Part shown: one piece after another, positions 1 to 6,927 of the stretch | Layout of the letters: each line of letters starts with the position of its first letter | Position numbering within the stretch: position 1 is the stretch's first letter | DNA from: JBQCEE01 sp051960575 | GTDB lineage: Bacteria; Actinomycetota; Actinomycetes; Mycobacteriales; Jatrophihabitantaceae | Assembly: GCF_051960575.1 (NCBI RefSeq) | Contig: NZ_JBQCEE010000178.1 | Coordinates: 1 to 22,866 of the forward strand | Length of the DNA stretch: 22,866 bases | Reading direction: 5' to 3' | Translations under genes and position numbers: made by a program | The notes under the pieces: generated by a model | Databases searched by the model: none | Seen by the model: the letters and a program-made list of their open reading frames with translations, nothing else | Told to the model about the DNA's origin: nothing

Positions 1-1
1 G

Positions 2-265
2 ATCACCGACCTCAGCGCCGGCGTCCCCAAGGTGCTCACCGAGCTCACCACCCTGGGCCGGACCCTGAAGAAGCGAGCCGCTGACGTGCTCGCCTACTTC
101 GAACGACCCGGCACCAGCAACGGGCCGGCCGAGGCGCTCAACGGACGGCTCGAACACCTGCGCGGCTCCGCACTCGGGTTCCGCAACCTGACCAACTACA
201 TCGCCCGAAGCCTGCTCGAGACCGGCGGCTTCAAACCCCAACTCCTACACCCCCGATTGGGATGA
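2..265 (+). CDS. ISL3-family transposase, C-terminal end (5' part outside window)
   Basis: The frame is open from the window edge and ends with TGA at 263-265, giving the last ~87 residues of a DDE transposase. The stretch from FERPGTSNGPAEALNGRLEH through ALGFRNLTNYIARSLLETGG to the ending LLHPRLG matches the C-terminus of actinobacterial ISL3 (IS1096/IS1165-like) transposases, where a conserved SNG..E..N motif carries the last acidic catalytic residue. Only the C-terminal catalytic part is visible; the N-terminal zinc-finger/HTH region would lie upstream. No clear right inverted repeat follows the stop, so the element may be truncated here. It marks the left edge of the window as mobile-element territory. 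Confidence 0.8.
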   Translation: MTDLSAGVPKVLTELTTLGRTLKKRAADVLAYFERPGTSNGPAEALNGRLEHLRGSALGFRNLTNYIARSLLETGGFKPQLLHPRLG

Positions 266-435
266 GCCACCAAATCGCCCTGCGTCATCGGTGCGGATCC
301 ATCGATCTCGCCGTCTACCTCTGCCCCTGCAAGAACTGGCACGTGGGGCACAGCCACGAACGGCTCAACCGGCGAATAGCGATCGCGCTCCGGCACCGTC
401 GCCGCCTCCCCGGAGCGAAGCGCAAAGCCGCCTAG
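262..435 (+). CDS. small CxC/WHxGH protein, possibly 5'-truncated by the IS
   Basis: A 57-codon frame whose ATG overlaps the transposase stop (ATGA at 262-265). It encodes a compact motif YLCPCKNWHVGHSH (residues 19-32) followed by a basic Arg-rich tail. CPC plus WHxGH is the pattern of short actinobacterial putative zinc-binding proteins of unknown function. The N-terminal residues MSHQIALRH lie on what is probably IS-derived sequence, so the present start may be an accident of insertion and the original N-terminus lost. After the TAG at 433 the same frame stays open to 528. No recognisable Shine-Dalgarno site. Expression is doubtful. Confidence 0.4.
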   Translation: MSHQIALRHRCGSIDLAVYLCPCKNWHVGHSHERLNRRIAIALRHRRRLPGAKRKAA

Positions 436-1209
436 CCCACTGCCACGGGCGGCGATGCGCGCAGCGGGCTCACCATTGAGTACCGGTACTGCGACGACTA
501 TGCCGACAACACCGACCATCTCCCGTGATTGGGCTCACCGCGACCGAGGGTGCGTCCGCAGTTTGGCGATTGGGCAACAGCCTGTTGCCGGATTTGTCCA
601 TTGGTCTTGTTCTCCCGACTCGCCTGCCTTGTCGGTGTCAACCGCCGGGTTCAGGCGAGAGCGCTGAACTCCGGGCTGACGCACACCCGAACTCTCTGGC
701 GGCACTTCGCAAGGTTCACCGCCATTCAATACGCACGAGCGACGTCTGCGACTGCGGCGGCTACTCCCCCACCCTCCGAGCCGATCGGGCACCACCTAGC
801 CGGAGAGCGTCGCGCGCTCGAGCGGCCACCTCCTCACCCGGCGCCCGGCCATCGTCGGACTTGCCAAATGAACACCGTTCGCGGCCGCCCGGCGGAACCG
901 CTGGGCTTTCGGACCGTCGACCTGCGCGCTGTGGTCACCCACGCCAGCCAGCTCGCGAGTTGCCGTCGGTCGCGTCGTCCCCTGCGTCATGCCGTCGGCC
1001 CCGTTCCCGCGCTACGCAATCAGCGTGCCAGGACGACCTCCAAAACGGCAGGGCCTAACCGCTCGGACATGCTGGTGGTTCGGCCCCCAAGTTGATCAGG
1101 TGTTCCTCGTTTTTGATCGCTCGCATATGGGTCGAACCGTGCGGATGGAAATTCACCGTGCGCCGCAAGGTGTCGCGCCTGGGATGGCGCATCGCGGCCA
1201 GCGTCCGCG
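436..1209. other. gene-poor stretch, no supported gene
   Basis: Several frames are open here, as expected in GC-rich DNA, but none shows a recognisable domain, a plausible start with a ribosome binding site, or low-complexity-free protein character. The translations are Arg/Pro/Ser-rich in all frames, typical of shadow ORFs. The frame of the preceding small ORF continues for 30 codons after its TAG and then stops at 526-528. I see no tRNA, no inverted-repeat cluster and no CRISPR. Confidence 0.5.
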
Positions 1210-1386
1210 CTAGTGGAGCGCGATACGTGTCTGTGCGTAGCCAATGGCTGCCCACGCGGCGGCGACGAGGAGGTAAAGCCAGACCGCCGTCGCGAGCGCG
1301 ATGACGACCAGGGCGATGGTGATAGTCAGGTCGGCGATGGCCGTGGGCCAGTTGTGCTCGCCCGGGTCGCCGCTCGTTCTCGCCAT
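1210..1386 (-). CDS. small single-TM membrane protein
   Basis: A 58-aa frame starting with ATG at 1386 and overlapping the 3' end of the ClC gene by 61 nt in another frame. After a polar N-terminus (MARTSGDPGEHNWPTAIADL) there is one long hydrophobic segment, residues 21-50 (TITIALVVIALATAVWLYLL and onward), ending AQTRIALH. The clean polar-hydrophobic-polar layout is unlike the Arg/Pro-rich shadow translations around it, which is the main reason to accept it. Upstream GGCGGA is a weak ribosome site, so expression would rely on coupling with the preceding operon. Family unknown; no function can be assigned. Confidence 0.5.
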   Translation of the reverse strand: MARTSGDPGEHNWPTAIADLTITIALVVIALATAVWLYLLVAAAWAAIGYAQTRIALH

Positions 1387-2690
1387 GTCCGCCGGTTCCA
1401 CTGCGCCCTCATCCTCCGGTCGATTGTGCTCAGTGTGCGCTCGCTCAGCTTCGCCGCACCAACTGCGCACGCGATGGGAAGGGCCATCCACGGCGAGACC
1501 CCGGTGAACTCGAGCGCGAGCACGATCGCGGTCCACGGTGCCCGCTGGGCTACGGCGAGCACCGCGGCCGCGCCGAGAAGCGACCACTCGGTGGCCGATG
1601 CGCGGTGGGCCGGTTGGAGGTAGCTGAGCAACGCGCCGAACGCGGCACCGGTGGCGAATGACGGGGTGAGCAGCCCGCCGATCGCGCCGCTGCGTAGGCA
1701 AGCTCCGGTGGCGACCGGTTTGAGTCCCGACAGGATGGCGGCCAGCCCGGCCGTCAGGACGCCGGCGAAGGCCAGTTCGGCCATGTTCTTGCCGTTGCCA
1801 AGCAGTTGCGGGTAAACGATCGCGACGGCACCTAATGCGGAGAACACAGACGGGATGGCGACCGCGGCGCGCCACCCGGACGGCGCATGCGTTCGGGCAC
1901 GGGTCATGCCCGCTCGGAACAGCATGCCCACCGGTGCGGCGAGCACGCCGACGATCAGGCCGGCCACGAACGTGGCGGCGGAGATCGCGACCGTCGGGAG
2001 GTGATAGGTGGTCGCTGTGCCGAGGAAGGGCCAGGCCACCACCGTCGCGATAAGGGCGGCGACCACCGTGGGCAGCAACGCGCGGAGGCGGTGGCGGGTG
2101 AGCAGGATCTCGAGGCTGAACACGGCACCGCCGAGGGGCACGTTGTAGACGGCGGCGAGGCCCGCCCCGGCCCCGGCTGCGAGCAGGATCCGTCGCTGGT
2201 CGACGGTCAGTCGGCAACGGCGGGCGATCTCGCCGGCCAACGACGCCCCGACCTGGCGAGGGGCGCCCTCGCGGCCGAGCGAGGCTCCCGATCCGACCGC
2301 GACGATCTGCAAGAGGGCGTCACTCACCGTGGCGGCCACGCCGAGGCGGGGGTCGGGCGTGGCAAGGGCGTGGGTGACGGACACGCTCGCGGTGGAAGAA
2401 CGCCGGTGCAGCCACCACCATCCCAGCCCGGCGATCAGGCCACCGGTGCCGACGGCCAGGACCCGGCGGGCCGAGCTGGCCTGCTCGACGCCGGTCAGGA
2501 AGGTGTTCTCGGTGTAGCCGAACGCCAGGTGCTGCACTGCGTGCAGGAACAGGGTCAGCGCGGCGCCGCTCAGCCCGGCGGCGACCCCGACCGCGACCGC
2601 CGCCAGCAGGGTGCGCCCGTGCTCGGCCAGCCCGACGCGCGCGGTGTTCCCGGCCGGAGTGGCGGGCGCGGCGACGGACGCGGCTCTCAT
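1326..2690 (-). CDS. ClC-type chloride channel/antiporter
   Basis: A 454-aa polytopic membrane protein of the ClC family, which move chloride (or fluoride) with or without proton exchange. The filter-region motif GSGASLGREGAP is at about residues 133-144, with the expected gating glutamate at E141, and the second signature GAIGGLLTPSFATGAAFG is in the C-terminal half, corresponding to GGIFAP of classical ClCs. The first GSGIP-type loop is not conserved, so ion selectivity is uncertain. There is no CBS domain. The ATG at 2690 overlaps the lgt stop (ATGA), indicating translational coupling. The soluble C-terminal tail (RAATRASTTGPRPSPT) runs over the small membrane ORF. Classification is firm; the ion moved is inferred. 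Confidence 0.9.
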   Translation of the reverse strand: MRAASVAAPATPAGNTARVGLAEHGRTLLAAVAVGVAAGLSGAALTLFLHAVQHLAFGYTENTFLTGVEQASSARRVLAVGTGGLIAGLGWWWLHRRSSTASVSVTHALATPDPRLGVAATVSDALLQIVAVGSGASLGREGAPRQVGASLAGEIARRCRLTVDQRRILLAAGAGAGLAAVYNVPLGGAVFSLEILLTRHRLRALLPTVVAALIATVVAWPFLGTATTYHLPTVAISAATFVAGLIVGVLAAPVGMLFRAGMTRARTHAPSGWRAAVAIPSVFSALGAVAIVYPQLLGNGKNMAELAFAGVLTAGLAAILSGLKPVATGACLRSGAIGGLLTPSFATGAAFGALLSYLQPAHRASATEWSLLGAAAVLAVAQRAPWTAIVLALEFTGVSPWMALPIACAVGAAKLSERTLSTIDRRMRAQWNRRTWRERAATRASTTGPRPSPT

Positions 2691-3574
2691 CGCGGCGCCG
2701 TGTCCGCGGTGACCGTCGCCTCCCGCCGAGCCGGGTACGGCGCATCGTCCCGGCATCCGCGGCGCAGGCGGAACGCGATGACGGCGGCCACGAAGACGAG
2801 CAGCGAGGTCCAGTCGTTGAGCCGCAGGCCAAGGATGTGGTTGGCGTGATCGTGTCGCAGGGCCTCGATCCAGCCGCGGCCGACGGTGTAGATCGCGACG
2901 TAAAGGGCGAACAACTGGCCGGTGCCGAGGCGGCGGCGCGCGTCGATCCAGAGCAACAGCAGCGCGGCGCTGAGGTCCCAGATCGACTCGTACAGGAAGG
3001 TCGGCTGGAGGTACCCGACGACCAGCGGGTGCCCGGCCGCGTCGAGCGCGGCTCGGCCGGTGCTGACGTCCAGGCGGTGGATCTGCAGCCGCCAGGGCAG
3101 GCTCGTGGGCCCCCCGTACAGCTCGTTGTTGAACCAGTTCCCCCACCGGCCGACGCCCTGCGCGGCGACCACGCCGGGGGCGACCGTGTCGGCGAAGACG
3201 ACCAGACGGATGCCACGTCGTCGACAGCCGATCCAGGCTCCGACCGCGCCGAGCGCGACGGCGCCCCAGATGCCGAGCCCGCCGTCCCAGATCTTCAACG
3301 CATTCAGCGGATGACGGCCGTGACCGAAGTACAGCTCCGGGTCCGACGCGACGTGATAGAGCCGGCCTCCGGCGATGCCGAACGGGATGGCCCATCCGGC
3401 GACGTCCCACAGTTCGTCCGCTCGGCCGCCCCGCACTGCCCACCGGCGCCGCGCGATGCCGAGAGCGAGCAGGATGCCGGCGACGATGCACAGTGCATAG
3501 GCGCGGACCGGCAGCGGCCCGACTTGCCAGACGCTTTGCGTCGGCGACGGCAGGTACCCCAACGCGCGGATCAT
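2687..3574 (-). CDS. lgt: prolipoprotein diacylglyceryl transferase
   Basis: Lgt moves a diacylglyceryl group from phosphatidylglycerol to the lipobox cysteine of prolipoproteins in the cytoplasmic membrane. The 295-aa product carries the Lgt signature GVGRWGNWFNNELYGGP, including the essential Arg and the NxE block, plus IWDGGLGIWGAVALG and the C-terminal GRGWIEALRHDHA. The ATG at 3574 is chosen because it overlaps the stop of the upstream gene (ATGA); an in-frame ATG at 3613 is possible but would overlap that gene deeply. Sitting among transporter genes rather than in the usual chromosomal context, it may be a second lgt copy; the window also encodes a lipoprotein substrate (DUF305 gene at 22062). 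Confidence 0.92.
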   Translation of the reverse strand: MIRALGYLPSPTQSVWQVGPLPVRAYALCIVAGILLALGIARRRWAVRGGRADELWDVAGWAIPFGIAGGRLYHVASDPELYFGHGRHPLNALKIWDGGLGIWGAVALGAVGAWIGCRRRGIRLVVFADTVAPGVVAAQGVGRWGNWFNNELYGGPTSLPWRLQIHRLDVSTGRAALDAAGHPLVVGYLQPTFLYESIWDLSAALLLLWIDARRRLGTGQLFALYVAIYTVGRGWIEALRHDHANHILGLRLNDWTSLLVFVAAVIAFRLRRGCRDDAPYPARREATVTADTAPR

Positions 3575-3771
3575 CGCGGCGGCCTCGGCCAGCTCGCCCA
3601 CTTCAGCGCGCATCCCGCGGCGCCGGCCAGAAGCACGGTCACGACGCCGGCACCCGGCCAACCGAGCGTGGACGCCGCCAACACGACACCGGCGCCCACA
3701 ACGAGCATGACCGCGAGCACGCCGGCCGAGACAGGACCATCGGGACCAGCGGCGTGCGCCTTGAGCCTCAC
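3571..3771 (-). CDS. small two-TM membrane protein
   Basis: A 66-aa product beginning at a GTG that overlaps the MarR stop (GTGA) and ending in a TGA that overlaps the lgt ATG. Two hydrophobic helices are visible (about residues 15-33 and 37-55), joined by a short GWPGAG turn, with a basic C-terminus (KWASWPRPPR). The overlaps on both sides place it firmly inside the operon. I do not recognise the family; such small actinobacterial membrane proteins are usually annotated hypothetical. Confidence 0.7.
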   Translation of the reverse strand: MRLKAHAAGPDGPVSAGVLAVMLVVGAGVVLAASTLGWPGAGVVTVLLAGAAGCALKWASWPRPPR

Positions 3772-4271
3772 GGGCGACGCCCCTGAACAGCGGGATCGGC
3801 GCGGGCCTCGAGGCGCAGCACCAGCTGGGTCAGAGCCGGAAGTGCGGCCTCGATCGCCTCACGGTCGCGCGCCGGCAGCTCGCCGAGCGCCGCATCGATC
3901 TGCCGACGGTTCGCCTCCCGCCACTGCTGCAGCAGGCGTAGTCCCTGCTCGGTCGGCGCTACCGCGACTGCTCGGCGATCCCGAGGATCGGTCTCCCGGG
4001 TCACCAGCCCGGCCTGCACCATCTGCTGCACCACCGTGCTCACCGTGTTCGTCGCAAGCCGGTGCCGTGCGGCCAGGTCGCCAACCCGGAGACCGGGCTC
4101 GTCAGCGAGCCGTTGCAGCAGTTCGACCTGCGCCATCGGAAGCCGCTCCCACGGGATGTCGCTCCGCACGCCCGCCCGCAAGACCCGACGCAGGCGCGTC
4201 ACGAGCTCGGCTAGCGGCCACACCAATCCAGACCCGGGAGCCGGGGCATCCGCCTCGGAACGGGCCGTCAT
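3768..4271 (-). CDS. MarR-family transcriptional regulator
   Basis: A 167-aa winged-helix regulator. The order is typical of MarR: a dimerisation helix, a recognition-helix region LRVGDLAARHRLATNTVSTV, the wing with the family hallmark DPRDRRAVAV, and a C-terminal helix pair (ALGELPARDREAIEAALPAL) that closes the dimer. It is the only full-length regulator of this operon and probably autoregulates it; the ligand is unknown. The ATG at 4271 has only a weak purine stretch upstream. The frame is also open upstream into the C-terminal half of a PAP2-type phosphatase with no stop in between, so an N-terminally extended or fused product is possible. Confidence 0.88.
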   Translation of the reverse strand: MTARSEADAPAPGSGLVWPLAELVTRLRRVLRAGVRSDIPWERLPMAQVELLQRLADEPGLRVGDLAARHRLATNTVSTVVQQMVQAGLVTRETDPRDRRAVAVAPTEQGLRLLQQWREANRRQIDAALGELPARDREAIEAALPALTQLVLRLEARADPAVQGRRP

Positions 4272-5097
4272 GCAGCCAGAATAGCTCTGCCGAGCGAACT
4301 GTTCTGCCCCGGACGCAACCAGATGGGCGCGGCGGCGAATCGGCCACCATGACGCTGCTGCCGCTGCGACGACCATCGTGGCGGCTCCGGCGATCACATC
4401 GAGGAGATAGTGATTCCCCGTTCCCAGCACCACCAGTGCCGTGCCGACCGGATAGCAGGCTCCGAGCACCCGCGTGACCCGCCGGCGCCCGAGCCGGAAC
4501 AAAAACCATCCCGCCCACAGGGCCCAGCCGACATGCAGCGACGGCATGGCCGCAAACTGATCCGTCATCTTGCTGAAGCCCCGCGGGACACTGCCGTGAT
4601 CGCTCCACCAGCCCCAGGACGCGAAGCGGGCCAAGGTCCACGACGCCGTCGCGGGGAACCAGCCGAGGAGGGGCCGTCGGCACGAACACGAAGCCCAGCA
4701 CGCCCAGGCCGGTGCTGAGCGCCAGTGTCGTGCGTGCGCGCCGGTACTGGCCCGGGTGAACCCGGTAGAGCCACACCAGCACCGACGGTGTGACGACGTA
4801 GTGCAGCGCCGCGTAGTAGTAGGCCGCCGGTACGGCCAGCCAGGCCGTTGAGTCGAGCATCTGGTTCAGCCATCGCTCGGGATCGCAGTGCCAAGCCGAC
4901 TCCCAGGCCAGCATGGACCGCCCGGTCGCGACCGCCCTGAACCGGCCGTTGGCCGCGAGAGCGCGGCTCGCCTCGTAGGTCGCATAGATGAGCCCCAGTA
5001 GGGCAAGCTCGGCGGCCCACGGCGCCACCGACAGGCGTCCCGGCTGGGCCCGGGTGATTGGCGACCCTCGTTCTGGTCGCCTACCGGGATCGCGCAC
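4272..5097 (-). pseudogene. PAP2-superfamily phosphatase, frameshifted
   Basis: Two adjacent minus frames together make one membrane phosphatase of the PAP2 superfamily (inositolphosphotransferase/Aur1-like branch). The first frame gives the N-terminal helices up to FVFVPTAPPRLVPRDGVVD; the second begins near LARFASWGWWSDHG and carries AAMPSLHVGWALW and TGNHYLLDVIAGA, the PSLH and NHxxxD catalytic blocks. The join is near 4636-4641. Restoring 2 bp (reading VDTLARFASW) repairs the frame, so a 2-bp deletion or a sequencing error is the simplest cause. A GTG at 5097 is the outermost start; no convincing ribosome site is seen. After repair the frame runs into MarR without a stop. Confidence 0.75.
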
Positions 5098-5221
5098 GCG
5101 ACGACGCTAACGGCCTTTGGCGGTAAGCCCGGCCGACTGGTCAGGTCACTGCCAGTGAAGATCGGGGTCGACGAGCGCTGCCGATTTCTTGTGGCCTGGG
5201 GTTACCGCGGATGATGGGCTG

Positions 5222-5536
5222 ATGCGGATCGAGTTGGCGGTTGTGGCTGACTGTCCTCACGAGGCCCCGGCCGCCGCGTTGCTGCGTGAGGCGTTGGACG
5301 ACATCGGTCTCGAGTCGGAGTCGTTCTCGGTCAGGGTTGTCGGGAGCGAATCGGTCGCGGACGAGCTGCGCTTCCTCGGTTCTCCGTCGTTCCTCGTGGA
5401 GGGACGCGACTTGTTCGCCGACCCAGACCGCCCGTCGGTGATGGCGTGCCGGATCTATCCGGCTGGTTCGCTGCCGTCGCTGCGGGAGTTGCGTGGGGCG
5501 CTGAAGGAGGCGGCCGCGGCGTTGACATCGCCGTGA
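5222..5536 (+). CDS. thioredoxin-like / alkylmercury-lyase-like small protein
   Basis: A 104-aa soluble protein. The layout, beta strand RIELAVVADC, then PHEAPAAALLREALDDIGL, then FLGSPSFLVEGRDLFAD, then MACRIYPAGS, fits an actinobacterial thioredoxin-fold family often labelled 'thioredoxin domain' or 'alkylmercury lyase-like'. Only one Cys (ADCPHE) is present where a thioredoxin would have CxxC, so a redox-relay role is unlikely; metal or substrate binding is a guess. The ATG at 5222 is preferred over an upstream GTG at 5189 because homologue-like sequence begins at MRIEL. It stands alone, divergent from the PAP2-MarR operon. Confidence 0.7.
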   Translation: MRIELAVVADCPHEAPAAALLREALDDIGLESESFSVRVVGSESVADELRFLGSPSFLVEGRDLFADPDRPSVMACRIYPAGSLPSLRELRGALKEAAAALTSP

Positions 5537-5551
5537 GCGGCCCGACCCAGC

Positions 5552-5740
5552 ATGACGATTGAGCCCGGTCTTGCGGCGTGGATGCGCGGGGATCTCGACG
5601 CGCTCGAGCGGGTTCTGGGTCCGCAGGTCACGCTCGCCGCGGTCGAGCCTGATCGCTGAGACTGTGGCAACGCCACCTCGCGTGACCGCGGCCGAGATGC
5701 GGTGTACGTCGAATTAGTCGGTGTCTCCCGTTGCATCGTC
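5552..5740 (+). pseudogene. NTF2/SnoaL-like remnant with in-frame stop
   Basis: An ATG frame reads MTIEPGLAAWMRGDLDALER then VLGPQVTLAAVEPDR before TGA at 5657-5659, and continues in the same frame with DCGNATSRDRGRDAV. Many actinobacterial NTF2-like proteins have a block EPG-x-WDC-xx-RDAV at this point, so the TGA looks like a Trp codon (TGG) turned into a stop. Beyond about 5720 the likeness disappears. It begins 15 nt after the preceding gene, as a second gene of that transcript would. The assignment rests on a short motif; it could instead be an unrelated 35-aa ORF. Confidence 0.35.
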
Positions 5741-5854
5741 TGCTTCCTGACACATGCCAATAGTTTGCATCGAGATGCGGTGAGCGCGGCTGGGCCGGTG
5801 AAACGGACCGCCGACTTCGCTGACGTGCCCCTGCGTTCACCGCGACCGGTGGCT

Positions 5855-6022
5855 CTAGCGGCCGAGCATGCGGGCGAGCCAATTTCCGCGCTGCCCGCGT
5901 GCTGACGCGTGTCCGGGGCAGCGTTCGCCGGTAGGTACGCCGGCCAGGACTTGGTCTACGTGGCGGCCGCAGCCGGCCCAGGTGGTTTTGCCGCAGCTCT
6001 TGCAAGTGACTGCTCGACACAT
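5855..6022 (-). CDS. Cys-rich 55-aa zinc-ribbon-like protein
   Basis: A short minus-strand gene with a strong ribosome site: AAGGAG lies 6 nt before the ATG at 6022. The product starts MCRAVTCKSCGKTTWAGCGR and contains four early cysteines (C2, C7, C10, C18) and a later C35-P-G-H, then a basic C-terminus with an amphipathic NWLARMLGR. CxxC plus C/H spacing suggests a single zinc-binding knuckle. Small proteins beginning MCRAV.C..CGK.TWAGCG occur in actinobacteria, without known function. It is last in the rhodanese-CstB-TauE operon, 57 bp after tauE, so a role in sulfur or metal stress is possible by context only. Confidence 0.75.
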   Translation of the reverse strand: MCRAVTCKSCGKTTWAGCGRHVDQVLAGVPTGERCPGHASARGQRGNWLARMLGR

Positions 6023-6079
6023 AATCGCTCCTTGGCGCGTGGGTACGTGTGGCGTGGAAAGGGGTGGTCGGTGGTGGGG

Positions 6080-6916
6080 TTAGATCAGGGCCGGCAGGGA
6101 GCGCGTGGCGGTGTAGACCGCGACGGCCAACACCAGTCCGGTGAAGGCGGCGGAGAGCTTGGCGGTGTCGGTGCGGTCGGCCAGGCGCGCCCCGGCGATG
6201 CCGCCGATCACCGATGCGCCGGTCAGGGCTGTGACGAGGCCCCAGTCGGGGGTGGTGCCAACGCCGGCGCGCACGGCCAGCGCGGCGGCGCTGGTCAGTG
6301 TGATGACGACGAGCGAGGTTCCGGCGGCGTATTGCATGGGCAGGGCGAGCGCGAGTGCGAGTGCGGGGACGACGAGGAATCCGCCGCCGACGCCGAGGAA
6401 GCCGGTGAGCAGTCCTACGGCAGTCGCTGTCACGAGTACTTTGACCGCGCGGGGGCAGTCGCATCCGAACCCGTCGTGCAGTGAGATGATCGGGTCGTCG
6501 AGCGCGGTGCGTGCGGTCGACGTGCCGCCGGCCTGAGGAGCGCCGCCGGCGTGGCGCACCTGCCGGACGATCATCATCGCCGCGATGAGCAGCATCAGCG
6601 CGGCGAAGCAGGCCAGTAGCACCGGCTCGCTGACGAGCGAGGACGCGGTGGCGCCGGCCGAGGCCCCGCCGATGGCGACCACGCCGAAGCTCACGCCGCG
6701 CGCGAGTTTGACGTTGCCCGCGCGGTGAGCGATGACCGCGCTGGTCAGCGACGTGACGCCGACGACCACCAACGCGCCGGTCGTGGCCTGCGACGCGGAC
6801 TGGTGCAACAGATACACCAGCACCGGCACGGCAAGGATGGAGCCGCCGCCGCCGAGCGCGCCGAGACTGAGCCCGATCAGCGTGCCGGCGAGGACCGCTA
6901 ATAGCAGTGTCACCAT
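6080..6916 (-). CDS. TauE/SafE-family sulfite/organosulfonate exporter
   Basis: A 278-aa membrane permease with the two-repeat TauE/SafE (DUF81) layout: each half opens with a Gly-rich helix start, SLGALGGGGSILAVPVLVYL near the N-terminus and GFLGVGGGFLVVPALALAL in the second half. The cytosolic linker has an unusual GFGCDCP motif. Family members export sulfite, sulfoacetate or related sulfur anions; in the staphylococcal cst locus a TauE accompanies the persulfide dioxygenase. ATG at 6916 lies 11 nt after the stop of the upstream fusion gene, without a strong ribosome site, so coupling is likely. Here it would remove sulfite or thiosulfate made by the upstream enzymes (inference). Confidence 0.88.
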   Translation of the reverse strand: MVTLLLAVLAGTLIGLSLGALGGGGSILAVPVLVYLLHQSASQATTGALVVVGVTSLTSAVIAHRAGNVKLARGVSFGVVAIGGASAGATASSLVSEPVLLACFAALMLLIAAMMIVRQVRHAGGAPQAGGTSTARTALDDPIISLHDGFGCDCPRAVKVLVTATAVGLLTGFLGVGGGFLVVPALALALALPMQYAAGTSLVVITLTSAAALAVRAGVGTTPDWGLVTALTGASVIGGIAGARLADRTDTAKLSAAFTGLVLAVAVYTATRSLPALI

Positions 6917-6927
6917 GCGTCGGGGCT

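Noticed and set aside
433..528. Stop-codon readthrough of TAG at 433 extending the small zinc-motif ORF to 528.
   Set aside because: No start or motif in the extension and no readthrough context; it more likely reflects chance openness.
2837..4477. A 546-aa plus-strand ORF opposite lgt and MarR.
   Set aside because: It is an antisense shadow of well-recognised minus genes; composition is Pro/Arg/Ala-rich with no domain.
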